Source: Bacteroidales bacterium UBA1184 | Lineage (GTDB): Bacteria > Bacteroidota > Bacteroidia > Bacteroidales > ML635J-15 | DNA: 28,357 nt | Direction of reading: 5' to 3' | Assembly: GCA_002310235.1 (NCBI GenBank) | Contig: DBYO01000006.1 | Coordinates: 495 to 28,851 of the forward strand | Shown here: positions 20,849 through 28,357 of the stretch, piece by piece | How the letters are laid out: each line of letters opens with the position of its first letter | Numbering within the stretch: the stretch's first letter is position 1 | Position numbers and translations under genes: made by a program | Notes under the pieces: generated by a model | Databases searched by the model: none | Told to the model about the DNA's origin: nothing | Seen by the model: only the letters and a program-made list of their open reading frames with translations

Positions 20849-21628
20849 ATGTGGAAACTTCTTGTAGCAGTAGTTCCCGCAGCTGTGCTTATCGTGTACA
20901 TATTTATACGCGATAAGTATGAGCGTGAACCTATAAAAAAAATACTGCTGGCATTCTTTGTTGGAATGGTATCCATTCCGTTATCCCTTTCTTTAATACG
21001 CATCTTTGGTCTCGACGAACTGCCGTACATTTTCGAAGGAGAAATTCGACAACAGATTGCTACAGCTTTCTTCTCGGCAGCAATTCCTGAAGAAATCTCA
21101 AAATTTATAATCCTATTCCTACTAATATGGTGGAATAAAGATTTCAACGAGCGCATGGACGGCATAGTGTATGCCGTATGCGTATCGATGGGTTTTGCCA
21201 CTATCGAGAATATTTTATATGTATATAACGATCCATCGTGCGCTTGGGGCAGAGCCTTGTTTGCTGTTCCGAGCCATTTCCTAGATGCTGTGCTTATGGG
21301 ATTTTTCCTGTCGTTGGCAAAATTTTCAGCAAAGCACAAGTTCCGCAACTGGGTGAACACTTTACTTGTTCCTATTTTGGCACATGGCATTTACGACGCT
21401 ATACTTATGGTTTCGGGAGTTGTAACAGAAGGATGGTATTTGCTACTGACGATAGTATTCTATATCTTTATTTACGTTCTGTGGCTAATTTGCCTGGATA
21501 AAATATCGGAACACGTCGAATCCTCGCCATTCAGCTACTGGAAAAAGTTCAAAGACAAACAAGAAAAAAGGAAAAACAAATCCCAAGATATGAAGATTGA
21601 CAATATGAAGGACTACTTCGACAGGTAG
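20849..21628 (+). CDS. PrsW-type intramembrane metalloprotease family protein
   Basis: 259 aa with about seven or eight membrane segments. The motifs of the family are intact: Glu81-Glu82 in AAIPEEISKFIILF (the EExxK motif), DGIVYAVCVSMGFATIENIL with Glu120-Asn121, His143 in PSHFLDAVLMG, and His179 in LAHGIYDAILM. PrsW of Bacillus subtilis starts the regulated cleavage of an anti-sigma factor in the membrane. The substrate here is unknown and no anti-sigma gene is nearby. The C-terminus is a long basic, soluble tail (KKFKDKQEKRKNKSQDMK). It follows the thioesterase gene with a 1-bp gap. Confidence 0.92.
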   Translation: MWKLLVAVVPAAVLIVYIFIRDKYEREPIKKILLAFFVGMVSIPLSLSLIRIFGLDELPYIFEGEIRQQIATAFFSAAIPEEISKFIILFLLIWWNKDFNERMDGIVYAVCVSMGFATIENILYVYNDPSCAWGRALFAVPSHFLDAVLMGFFLSLAKFSAKHKFRNWVNTLLVPILAHGIYDAILMVSGVVTEGWYLLLTIVFYIFIYVLWLICLDKISEHVESSPFSYWKKFKDKQEKRKNKSQDMKIDNMKDYFDR

Positions 21629-21689
21629 AAAGAGTTGAGAGTTGAAAGTTGAAAGTTGCGTATTGTAGAGGTGCAATGCTTTGTGCTTT

Positions 21690-22289
21690 TTACTGCTTAT
21701 CTTTCCACGTCAGGCGTTCCAGAGGAAACCACTCGTCGTTCTGCGGAGCTACAAACTTTTTGTTATTAATGTTGAAGTACTTTTTGAACCATTTCCACTG
21801 AACTTCATTTCCGTCATACTCACACTCGTGACGAATCTTATCTGTTCCAAGATCGTATATCTGCAAGTCAGTCGCAAAATGTGTTACCGAGCTATTCTCG
21901 AGAACAGAATATGATACGTAGAAAGCCCCTGTTCCAGCCGGACCCGAGGCGCAAACAATATTTCCATTTACCGAAATATACGATTTCGACCAGCTAGTTG
22001 CAATGATTTCAAGAGAATCGCCGCCACGGCAGAAAAACGCACCGTTTTCAGCAACTATTTCATTAACCCATAGTTCCTTAATGCCGTCCCCATCGAAATC
22101 GACAAGTCCATACTGGAAAATCTGGCCCTCGCCGTCGCCCAGCTCGAGCACAGGACATTCGTCGTTGAACTTCTGCATTATTTCATCAATATGTTGCGAA
22201 TAGAAAAGTTCGTCGGCACTTAAGACAGATTGTGCATTTAGCACAACCGACAAAGCGACTGCAGTTAGCAGAAAGAAAAATTTTCTCAT
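21690..22289 (-). CDS. Exported protein with a D-x-D-G-D calcium-binding-like loop
   Basis: 199 aa. Signal peptide MRKFFFLLTAVALSVVLNAQ, cleaved after Ala19 or nearby. A mature acidic helix (SADELFYSQHIDEIMQKFND) precedes VDFDGDGIKELWVNEI, a D-x-D-G-D-G loop as in EF-hand-like and FG-GAP calcium sites. The rest is beta-rich (GGDSLEIIATSW, GAFYVSYSVLENSSV), ending in PLERLTWKDKQ. It appears to be a periplasmic or secreted beta protein. It lies 3 bp after the membrane-anchored gene at 22293-22790 on the same strand, so the two are an operon. Family not recognised. Confidence 0.78.
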   Translation of the reverse strand: MRKFFFLLTAVALSVVLNAQSVLSADELFYSQHIDEIMQKFNDECPVLELGDGEGQIFQYGLVDFDGDGIKELWVNEIVAENGAFFCRGGDSLEIIATSWSKSYISVNGNIVCASGPAGTGAFYVSYSVLENSSVTHFATDLQIYDLGTDKIRHECEYDGNEVQWKWFKKYFNINNKKFVAPQNDEWFPLERLTWKDKQ

Positions 22290-22292
22290 ACC

Positions 22293-22790
22293 TTATTGTT
22301 TAGATTCTTCGTTTTGTGGCTTGCACAAATTATAGATGATTTTATTTATCTCGTGTGTAGGGTCGTTGTCGGGCCATGCCATATATCCACTCGACCATAT
22401 AAGATCCTTACCAAATTTCACATCCATCGACCAACTGTCGCCATCGAAGACATCGCGATTCGTATAGCTGCTTTCCCAGTTCTGCACCTTGGCCTTTATA
22501 AGCATTTCGCCAATTTCCACCATGGTTTCACGAGGGACATCGCTTACCGTATATACTTCGCACGAATCGATAATGAAATTGCAATCGCGCATTGTGGCAG
22601 TCACAACGCTGTCCTTGTACTCGATTTCGTATTCGCGGGAAAATCCTGAATAGCCGTTGTGCACTTTATAGTAATAACGTAGAAGGTCGTTTGCATTCAA
22701 CTTATTCTTGTCTCCGCTAATATAGAAATAGCTACAGAGAAGCAAAATTGCGATCGTTGCCGTAACGGCTATTAATACAAGTTTTTTCAT
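22293..22790 (-). CDS. Membrane-anchored protein of unknown function
   Basis: 165 aa from the ATG at 22790 (MKKLVLIAVTATIAILLLCS); the in-frame ATG at 22817 sits inside the likely -7 box (minus-strand TATCTTTG at 22815-22822), so it is rejected. One N-terminal hydrophobic segment acts as signal anchor; a Cys at residue 19 lacks a good lipobox. The exported part has YYKVHNGYSGFSREYEIEYK, then TATMRDCNFIIDSCEVYTVS and SWSMDVKFGKDLIWSSGYMA, suggesting a small alpha+beta fold. No motif for activity is visible. First gene of a two-gene leftward operon, divergent from the DUF4476 gene. Confidence 0.75.
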   Translation of the reverse strand: MKKLVLIAVTATIAILLLCSYFYISGDKNKLNANDLLRYYYKVHNGYSGFSREYEIEYKDSVVTATMRDCNFIIDSCEVYTVSDVPRETMVEIGEMLIKAKVQNWESSYTNRDVFDGDSWSMDVKFGKDLIWSSGYMAWPDNDPTHEINKIIYNLCKPQNEESKQ

Positions 22791-22848
22791 ATAATTCGAA
22801 TCAATATACAAGGGCAAAGATAATGATTTTGGCGATTATAAATCTATT

Positions 22849-22877
22849 TTGCGGATTAATAAATTTCATTAACTTTG
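22849..22877 (+). promoter_or_regulatory. Promoter of the DUF4476 gene
   Basis: TTG (22849-22851), 18-nt spacer (one short of usual), TAACTTTG (22870-22877), 20 bp before the ATG at 22898. It supports that start over the frame beginning at 22823. Confidence 0.6.
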
Positions 22878-22897
22878 CGACAACAAAAAAAATTGAC

Positions 22898-24163
22898 ATG
22901 AGAACTTTATTTTCAATTGCAATCATGTGTCTGCTGACAATTGCCAGCATAGCACAGAACAACGATTTCGTATTCTACACCGACAACGGCGACAAGTTTA
23001 CGCTCTACATCAATAATGCAAAGCAGAACGAAACTGCCCTGACCAACGTAAAGGCGGAAAACATCAGTGGAAAAACCTTGAATATAAGGGTCGTTTTCGA
23101 GCGTACTGGTGTACCTACATTGAACAGGACCATGTCGGTAAGCAACGACGACAAGGAAATAAAGATTCAGCTTGTAAGGGGACGCGAAAACGTGTATTCG
23201 ATGAAAACGGTCAGCACTTCACCGCGCCAGCACAACAATCAGCCCTCCGGAAATTCTGGATACGAAGGTTCTAGCGAGACCAAGGTCGATGGTCATGGCG
23301 GACACGGAAATAACAACGGTGGTCATGGCAACAACGGATACAACAACGGTCATGGAAACAATAACCATGGCAACAACAATAACCACGGAAACAATGGACA
23401 CAACAACAATCCTCCCCACAACGGAGGCTATCCCAATGGTGGTCAAACAAACGGCGGACATTCGTCATCAAACAGCTACGGACCAACCGACAATCCACGT
23501 TGCCACACACCAATGTCAACAAACGATTTCAACTCGCTGAAATCTCAGGTAAGAGCCCGTTATTTTGACAGTTCACGCCTCACAGTTGCAAAACAGGCTT
23601 GCCGTTACAACTGCATGACAGCAAACCAAATAAGGGGCCTGTGTAAGGAATTCTCATACGAATCCAACAAGCTCGACTTTGCTAAATATGCCTTCGAATA
23701 CTGCTACGACCGCTACAGATATTACATTGTTGGTCAAGCCCTTACCTACTCTTCATCGGTTGACGAACTCAATAGATTCATAACCAACCAGATGGCAAGC
23801 AACCAGAATCCTTATGGCGGTTACAACAATGGCGGCTACGGCTATTTCCAAAGCGATAATCCAAACTGCCACTACATCATGACAGAAGCAGATTTCAACG
23901 ACTTGAAAAAAATGATAAACAATACGCCGTACTCTAGCACAAAAATGACTATTGCAAAACAGGCTTGCGCGGTTACCTGCATAAGCGCAGAACAAGTAAG
24001 AGAAATTTGCCGTCTGTTTACTTTCGACAGCGACAGACTCACATTTGCAAAGTACGCTTACGAACACTGCTACGACCGCAGAAACTATTTCAAGGTTAAC
24101 GATGTTTTTACCTTTACCTCATCGGTTAACGAACTCAACAGGTACATCAACCAGCACAATTAA
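22898..24163 (+). CDS. Exported protein with two DUF4476 domains and an Asn/Gly/His-rich linker
   Basis: 421 aa. Signal peptide MRTLFSIAIMCLLTIASIAQ. Residues about 21-105 form a beta-rich head (FVFYTDNGDKFTLYINNAKQ, NISGKTLNIRVVFERTG). Then comes a low-complexity linker (about 110-205) made of Asn, Gly and His with few other residues. Two DUF4476 domains of about 90 residues follow. Each has a DNPxCH start, a MTxxDFNxLK-type helix, xxTIAKQAC..., a xQI/VRxICxxF helix, a SDxLTFAKYAxEHCYDR helix, and a final FTxSVxELNRxI helix. The Cys residues are at matching places in both copies. DUF4476 is common in Bacteroidetes but has no assigned role. A strong terminator follows. Confidence 0.88.
   Translation: MRTLFSIAIMCLLTIASIAQNNDFVFYTDNGDKFTLYINNAKQNETALTNVKAENISGKTLNIRVVFERTGVPTLNRTMSVSNDDKEIKIQLVRGRENVYSMKTVSTSPRQHNNQPSGNSGYEGSSETKVDGHGGHGNNNGGHGNNGYNNGHGNNNHGNNNNHGNNGHNNNPPHNGGYPNGGQTNGGHSSSNSYGPTDNPRCHTPMSTNDFNSLKSQVRARYFDSSRLTVAKQACRYNCMTANQIRGLCKEFSYESNKLDFAKYAFEYCYDRYRYYIVGQALTYSSSVDELNRFITNQMASNQNPYGGYNNGGYGYFQSDNPNCHYIMTEADFNDLKKMINNTPYSSTKMTIAKQACAVTCISAEQVREICRLFTFDSDRLTFAKYAYEHCYDRRNYFKVNDVFTFTSSVNELNRYINQHN
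23215..23480 (+). repeat. Coding low-complexity tract (Asn/Gly/His)
   Basis: AAC, AAT, GGA, CAT and CAC codons alternate over about 265 bp in irregular short repeats, encoding the linker of the DUF4476 protein. Minus-strand reading frames over this tract are artefacts of the repeat. Confidence 0.8.
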
Positions 24164-24191
24164 CAGCCAATTTCAAGCAACAAAAAATATG

Positions 24192-24219
24192 TGGGAAACT
24201 TCAGTTTCCCATTTTTTTT
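24192..24219 (+). terminator. Intrinsic terminator after the DUF4476 gene
   Basis: TGGGAAAC (24192-24199), loop TTCA, GTTTCCCA (24204-24211), then eight T's. Textbook form. Confidence 0.9.
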
Positions 24220-24225
24220 GCACAA

Positions 24226-24258
24226 TTGCAATTTATCTGCCTGAATTTTATAAATTTG
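24226..24258 (+). promoter_or_regulatory. Possible promoter of the polymer-ligase operon
   Basis: TAAATTTG (24251-24258) fits the -7 consensus; TTG at 24226-24228 gives a spacer of 22 nt, slightly long. It lies between the terminator and the start of the next gene. Confidence 0.45.
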
Positions 24259-24267
24259 CCATTCGAA

Positions 24268-25515
24268 ATGACAACAGGGAAGTACGTATATTATTTGGAT
24301 ATGCTTGAAGTGGTGCTGCTGGGCATCATTGCTTTCCTTTTACCGATAAACATCTTCCTCACACCTATACCAATCGCCACTCTGTGCTTCCTTTTCTTCG
24401 TTCGCCCACGAAACTACAAGGCATTACGCGAATCGGCACACACTCTCGGCTTTTGGGCAATGATAATCCCGTTTCTACTATATATAATAGGTCTCACGTA
24501 CTCCGATGACCTAAAGTCTGCTCTCCACAATACCGAAACGGCACTTTCGCTGCTTGCATTCCCGTTCATCGCAACTGCCTTCAGACTAAATGGCATCGAA
24601 AAAAAGCATAGTATCCTGAACGTTTCTCTTATTGCTGGCATATTCGTCATAATGATATTCAGCATTATAAATGCCTACGGCAACTACACGGAGACACACA
24701 ACCCCGATGTTTTTTTCTATACACAGCTGCTAAGTTCACCTCATCACCACTCCTACTACACCATGTTTGCAGTGATAATACTAACTCAGGATATACTGCG
24801 CAACAGGTCGCTACATAGCAAGGCTTTCGTTGCTCTAGAAATTGTGACGACGCTGGTGATGATTGTATTCATCGGAATGCTTTCGTCGAAAATTACGATA
24901 CTGCTGCTGGCCATTTATACAATATATCTAATTGTACGCCTTGTAATTTCGAAACGAGTGCCCAAATGGCTCTCGATACTTGTAGCTATCCTGGCAATAG
25001 CTTCGGTGCCGGCATTCTACTCGCTGCCAATGGTAAAATATAGAATCAACAGAATGGTGGACAGCATCAAGGCTCAGCACGACGGCGTAGAAACAATATA
25101 CACGCGTAACGAATCTACTACCATCCGTATAAAGTGCATGGAATCGGCAGCCGAAGTAGTCTCGGAAAACTGGCTCGTCGGCACCGGACAAGGTGATGTA
25201 TATGCCGAATTTCAAAAAAAGATGAGGCAGCGTATGGGCGACGACTACGAGGGCACTTGCGCATCGCACAACCAGTTCCTGCGTTCGTTCGCTTCGTTTG
25301 GAATTTTGGGAATAGCCTCTCTCCTACTGCTATTCTTTGCAATGTTCCGCAAGGCAATCAAGCAACGAAACGGAACTATGGTCTGGTGGTGCATAATAAC
25401 TTTTTGCTTCTTCTGCATCGAGGATATGTTCTGTATTATCAACGGAATAATATTCTTCTGTCTATTTACGGGGATAATGCTGTTGGGGGAAAAACAAGTG
25501 ACAATGGATAATTGA
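24268..25515 (+). CDS. O-antigen ligase/polymerase-like membrane protein (Wzy_C family)
   Basis: 415 aa from the ATG at 24268. The alternative start at 24301 (MLEVVLLG) would give a longer leader and cannot be excluded; the frame from 24226 is rejected because it overlaps the promoter. About 10-12 membrane segments are seen. A large external loop with SPHHHSYYTMFAVIILTQDI and the conserved NWLVGTGQGD, then TCASHNQFLRSFASFGILGI, is the Wzy_C/O-antigen ligase signature (Gly-x-Gly and His-Asn-x-x-Leu). Such proteins polymerise or ligate surface glycans on a lipid carrier at the periplasmic face. Its C-terminus MDN comes from a short intergenic repeat. It is followed after 18 bp by the MBOAT gene. 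Confidence 0.88.
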   Translation: MTTGKYVYYLDMLEVVLLGIIAFLLPINIFLTPIPIATLCFLFFVRPRNYKALRESAHTLGFWAMIIPFLLYIIGLTYSDDLKSALHNTETALSLLAFPFIATAFRLNGIEKKHSILNVSLIAGIFVIMIFSIINAYGNYTETHNPDVFFYTQLLSSPHHHSYYTMFAVIILTQDILRNRSLHSKAFVALEIVTTLVMIVFIGMLSSKITILLLAIYTIYLIVRLVISKRVPKWLSILVAILAIASVPAFYSLPMVKYRINRMVDSIKAQHDGVETIYTRNESTTIRIKCMESAAEVVSENWLVGTGQGDVYAEFQKKMRQRMGDDYEGTCASHNQFLRSFASFGILGIASLLLLFFAMFRKAIKQRNGTMVWWCIITFCFFCIEDMFCIINGIIFFCLFTGIMLLGEKQVTMDN

Positions 25516-25533
25516 TAATTATAGGCTAAAAGT

Positions 25534-26949
25534 ATGTTGTTCAACTCATTTGAATTTATAATATTCTTTCCAGTAGTTTGTATTATATACTTCTTACTGA
25601 AGAATAATCGATGGCGAATTCCATTCCTGCTCATTGCTAGTTACTATTTCTATATGAACTGGAAGCCAGTGTATGCGCTGCTTATTATGACTTCTACAGT
25701 ACTGACTTATTGTTGTGGTTTGCTTGTGGAGCGGTATAACAATGATAAGTCGAAGAAGAAAGCTTTTCTAGTAATCAGTTTGGTGTTGAATTTTTCGATA
25801 TTGTTTCTTTTTAAGTATTTCAACTTCATTGGCCAAAGTATTACTACGCTTTTTTCAATGTGTGGTCTTGCTTGGCATATTCCTAACCTTGACGTATTAT
25901 TGCCTGTCGGCATCTCGTTCTACACATTCCAGGCTGTTGGTTATTCTGTTGACGTCTATCGGGGCACAATCAAAGCGGAGCATAACTTTATGACTTATGC
26001 CCTTTTCGTATCATTTTTCCCACAATTAGTTGCAGGTCCCATTGAGCGAGCTAAAAATCTTTTACCTCAATTCCACGAGGAACACCAATTCCATTATGAT
26101 GATGCTGTGAACGGTCTAAAACAGATGTTGTGGGGGTTCTTTATGAAGATATGTGTGGCAGATGTGCTAAGCGAATATGTAAACGCTGTGTTCAACAATG
26201 TATCACAACACAATGGAACCAGTATGATAATAGCGACAATATTCTTTACGTTTCAGATATATTGCGACTTCGGAGGCTATAGCAATATTGCCATCGGGGC
26301 TGCTCGTGTGATGGGATTTAGGCTGATGGAGAATTTCCATCTTCCATACTTTTCTCTCAATGTAAAAGAATTTTGGAAGAGATGGCATATATCGCTCTCC
26401 TCTTGGTTTATGGACTACGTGTATATTCCGCTTGGAGGAAATCGGTGCAAATATCCACGGCACTTGCTAAATCTAATGATTACGTTCCTTGTAAGCGGAC
26501 TCTGGCACGGTGCAAACTGGACTTTTGTTATCTGGGGCGGTTTACACGGAACTTACCAAGTTATCGGAAATATTTGGCACAAATTTGTACATAAACCAGA
26601 ATACAAAAACACCATATCTCGCCTAATAAGTATGTTGTTCTGTTTTTCAATAGTATCTTTCGCTTGGATATTCTTCCGTGCCAATAATGTGAATGATGCA
26701 TTTGTTATCGTTGGCAAAATATTTTCCGATTGGGGCCGCCCATATGTAGATATAATGGTGTTTGCTTGTGGATTAACTGCACTGTTCATTTTGATTTTCA
26801 AGGATACCAAGGACAATTTCAAGTGGAACATACATTTTATCCATTCTAAACACACTGTTATACGATACGTCTCTACGGTTATTCTTATTGTATATATTCT
26901 ATTGTTTGGTTCGTTTTCTAGTGGTCAATTCATATACTTTCAATTCTAA
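25534..26949 (+). CDS. MBOAT family membrane-bound O-acyltransferase (AlgI-like)
   Basis: 471 aa with about 10-12 membrane segments. The start MLFNSFEFIIFFPVVCIIYF is typical for the family. Signatures are LLPVGISFYTFQAVGYSVDV, FVSFFPQLVAGPIERAKNLL, FCDFGGYSNIAIGAARVMGF-like (DFGGYSNIAIGAARV), EFWKRWHISLSSWFMDYVYI and LVSGLWHGANWTFVIWGGLH with the catalytic His. Family members such as AlgI, DltB and PatA move acetyl or other acyl groups across the membrane onto exported polymers. The adjacent SGNH-like gene 5 bp downstream is the expected partner, and the preceding ligase gene points to a surface glycan as the acceptor. Confidence 0.95.
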   Translation: MLFNSFEFIIFFPVVCIIYFLLKNNRWRIPFLLIASYYFYMNWKPVYALLIMTSTVLTYCCGLLVERYNNDKSKKKAFLVISLVLNFSILFLFKYFNFIGQSITTLFSMCGLAWHIPNLDVLLPVGISFYTFQAVGYSVDVYRGTIKAEHNFMTYALFVSFFPQLVAGPIERAKNLLPQFHEEHQFHYDDAVNGLKQMLWGFFMKICVADVLSEYVNAVFNNVSQHNGTSMIIATIFFTFQIYCDFGGYSNIAIGAARVMGFRLMENFHLPYFSLNVKEFWKRWHISLSSWFMDYVYIPLGGNRCKYPRHLLNLMITFLVSGLWHGANWTFVIWGGLHGTYQVIGNIWHKFVHKPEYKNTISRLISMLFCFSIVSFAWIFFRANNVNDAFVIVGKIFSDWGRPYVDIMVFACGLTALFILIFKDTKDNFKWNIHFIHSKHTVIRYVSTVILIVYILLFGSFSSGQFIYFQF

Positions 26950-26954
26950 CATTT

Positions 26955-27899
26955 ATGAAGAAAGATAGTACTCGTTTTTTTACAGCAATCTTTGTTGTTC
27001 TCTTAATGATAGCTATTGTTGACTTTGCTGTTGGATTTGTTTTTGATAAGGTGATGGAAATGTTGCCTAATTATAGTGGTGAGCTTGCAAAAGACAACTA
27101 CCGGCTTCATCGTTTAGATACAAAAATTGTTATTTTAGGATCTTCTCGTGGTAGTCATCATTATGTGACCCAACAACTTAGTGATAGCATCAACACGTTT
27201 TTCGGAGAGGATGTCTCTATATACAATGCTGCAATAGATGGAAAATATGCTAATAGCAATTCCTGCGCGGCCGAAGCAATCGTTGCCAGATATAGACCAA
27301 AACTTGTTATCTATGACCTCCCTGAAAGTCAGTTGGCTAGTAGCAGTGCAGCTGATATTGAATTTTCTGCTCCTTTCTATTGGAATGACAGCATTGTTCA
27401 TAGATACTTGAATAATCTGGGAATTAAAGAAAAGATACTAATGAAGTCCAGTTTATATCGATACAATAGCAAAATCATCCGAATTGTTTCGAGCCTTTTG
27501 AGACCAACTGGAGTAGATGACGGGTATTTGCCTTTATATGGTTCCTCGATTGATACAACAAGAGTCGTTCCCCTTAATAAAACAACATCAACACGAGTAC
27601 TTAATGACTATACAGTCAATAACTTTGAAAATGTATTAAAAAAATATTCTTCCCAAAATGTACCTTTGATAATTGTATCTTCGCCATCGTTTAAACCCAA
27701 TGATAACAATGAGAAACTGTCCGAATTATGTAAAAAATATAAAGTTCCATTCATTGACTTATATGATACCCCTTATTTTAATTCTCATCCTGAATTATTT
27801 AAAGATAGAAAACATCTAAACGACGATGGTGCACATTATTATACGGCTTTATTTTTTGAGAAATTAAAACCTTATCTTGAAACTATCGAGATTGACTAG
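26955..27899 (+). CDS. SGNH-like membrane-anchored protein, probable partner of the MBOAT acyltransferase
   Basis: 314 aa. An N-terminal membrane anchor (FFTAIFVVLLMIAIVDFAVG) is followed by an exported domain. KIVILGSSRGSHHYV has the Ser of SGNH block I in Gly-Ser-Ser. IYNAAIDGKYANSN supplies the block II Gly-type turn. LIIVSSPSFKP and finally FKDRKHLNDDGAHYYTALFF follow, with the Asp-x-x-His of block V. This domain order is like AlgJ/AlgX, DltD-like and PatB-type partners, which complete acyl transfer to the glycan outside the membrane. It starts 5 bp after the MBOAT stop. The gene is noticeably more AT-rich than the ligase gene two positions upstream. The polymer is unknown. Confidence 0.85.
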   Translation: MKKDSTRFFTAIFVVLLMIAIVDFAVGFVFDKVMEMLPNYSGELAKDNYRLHRLDTKIVILGSSRGSHHYVTQQLSDSINTFFGEDVSIYNAAIDGKYANSNSCAAEAIVARYRPKLVIYDLPESQLASSSAADIEFSAPFYWNDSIVHRYLNNLGIKEKILMKSSLYRYNSKIIRIVSSLLRPTGVDDGYLPLYGSSIDTTRVVPLNKTTSTRVLNDYTVNNFENVLKKYSSQNVPLIIVSSPSFKPNDNNEKLSELCKKYKVPFIDLYDTPYFNSHPELFKDRKHLNDDGAHYYTALFFEKLKPYLETIEID

Positions 27900-27911
27900 C
27901 GATTACTATAA

Positions 27912-27945
27912 GCAGAAGCATCGCGCCGTGGCGCGATGCTTCTGC
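27912..27945 (+). terminator. Perfect 15-bp hairpin after the SGNH-like gene
   Basis: GCAGAAGCATCGCGCC and its exact reverse complement GGCGCGATGCTTCTGC, separated by two bases. It lies 12 bp after the stop codon. The downstream T-tract is weak, so termination efficiency is uncertain; it may instead stabilise the 3' end or belong to the palindromic repeat family. Confidence 0.65.
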
Positions 27946-28202
27946 CATTTTGTCACCAACTCTGACACCAAAATCCAGAAAATCAAACTTTTTTGTGACA
28001 AAACAACACCCCAAAACTTTTGGTATGACATGAAGATTTTTGCCGTAAAAATTTCCATATTTTACACAAATCACTAATATTAAACACATTACAAACAAAA
28101 GCGGCCGCTTTTGTCAACTATTTTCCATTCCGCTGGCACACAGATTGCCATATTTCGGTCGTGAATTTTTCAAAATTGTAAAACAAAAAAAAACATAAAA
28201 TT
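27946..28202. other. dnaK upstream region
   Basis: No gene is seen. It contains TTTTGTGACAAAA (27991-28003), a perfect 20-bp palindrome at 28095-28114, and an A-rich ribosome-binding region just before the ATG at 28203. The CIRCE inverted repeat (TTAGCACTC with GAGTGCTAA) is absent and no TAnnTTTG box with a good -33 partner was found. Confidence 0.55.
28095..28114. promoter_or_regulatory. Perfect 20-bp palindrome upstream of dnaK
   Basis: ACAAAAGCGGCCGCTTTTGT equals its reverse complement. It stands 88 bp before the dnaK start in otherwise AT-rich DNA. It could be an operator or a transcript hairpin; it is unlike CIRCE. Confidence 0.5.
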
Positions 28203-28357
28203 ATGAGTAAGATTATAGGCATAGACTTAGGTACCACCAATTCATGTGTGGCAGTTATGGAAGGCGGCGAACCTGTTGTTATCACCAACAGCGAAGGTCA
28301 TAGGACCACCCCTTCGATTGTAGGTTTCTTGAAGGACGGCGAACGTAAGGTCGGCGA
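28203..28357 (+). CDS. dnaK: Chaperone DnaK (Hsp70), N-terminal part
   Basis: The first 51 residues are visible before the window ends. MSKIIGIDLGTTNSCVAVME contains the phosphate-1 loop of the Hsp70 ATPase domain, followed by GGEPVVITNSEGHRTTPSIV and GFLKDGERKVG, all typical of DnaK. The protein is an ATP-dependent cytosolic chaperone working with DnaJ and GrpE. The start at 28203 matches the family exactly. The gene faces away from the SGNH-like gene's hairpin and has its own 300-bp upstream region with a 20-bp palindrome. Confidence 0.98.
   Translation, partial: MSKIIGIDLGTTNSCVAVMEGGEPVVITNSEGHRTTPSIVGFLKDGERKVG

Noticed and set aside
20479..21390. 303-aa minus-strand frame over thioesterase and PrsW genes
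   Set aside because: Complement of two genes with clear family motifs; no promoter and no recognisable domain.
27912..27945. Hairpin as an attachment site or insertion-sequence end
   Set aside because: A 15-bp perfect stem right after a stop codon is better explained as a transcript-end hairpin; no transposase or target duplication is visible.

Overview
The window looks like a chromosomal segment of a Bacteroidota member, most likely an uncultured Bacteroidales. Support comes from Bacteroidetes-type promoters (TTG, about 19-20 nt, TAnnTTTG) in front of several genes, SPII lipoproteins, a type IX secretion C-terminal domain, the DUF3098-uppP-truB-queA neighbourhood, DUF4476 and EFR1-type proteins, and the start of dnaK at the right edge. 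No rRNA, tRNA, CRISPR array, transposase, integrase or reverse transcriptase was seen.

Layout. 1-2828 (minus): a truncated DUF1295-like membrane protein preceded by three tandem paralogous lipoproteins. 2849-3015: a structured ~165-bp repeat whose second copy lies at 15124-15279. 3036-3647 (minus): lemA. 3648-3958: a repeat-rich spacer with a 20-codon relic resembling the 3' end of the phosphosugar mutase gene. 3959-10373: an accessory-looking locus with an XRE regulator (minus), a divergent promoter pair, a predicted ~110-nt structured RNA with a GNRA-capped stem, an unrecognised 205-aa protein with a helix-turn-helix-like segment and a hydrophobic tail, and 13 bp later a 1646-aa secreted protein with BspA-type leucine-rich repeats, eight InlB-type repeats and a T9SS sorting domain. 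10506-12227 (minus): phosphoglucomutase/phosphomannomutase. 12380-12856: a small lipoprotein. 12918-14171: an AAA_14/DUF4143 ATPase gene enclosed by two identical 37-bp palindromic direct repeats.

14350-16646: a redox-flavoured group (winged-helix regulator, Cys-rich flavodoxin-like protein, an orphan antitoxin-like small protein, EFR1 flavodoxin-ferredoxin). 16755-19782: housekeeping genes for envelope and tRNA modification (DUF3098, uppP, truB, queA). 19955-21628: OsmC-like, FlK-type thioesterase and PrsW-type membrane protease. 21690-22790 (minus): two small exported or anchored proteins of unknown function. 22898-27899: DUF4476 protein with an Asn/Gly/His-rich linker, then an O-antigen ligase-like protein, an MBOAT O-acyltransferase and an SGNH-like protein, which together suggest synthesis and acylation of a surface polymer. 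28203-end: dnaK (partial).

The parts most worth a second look are the XRE / structured RNA / HTH protein / giant surface protein locus, the two cloverleaf-like repeats whose arms differ by compensatory changes, the ATPase cassette bounded by 37-bp repeats, and the relic of the mutase gene near lemA. All functional statements are read from sequence by eye; no database search was run.
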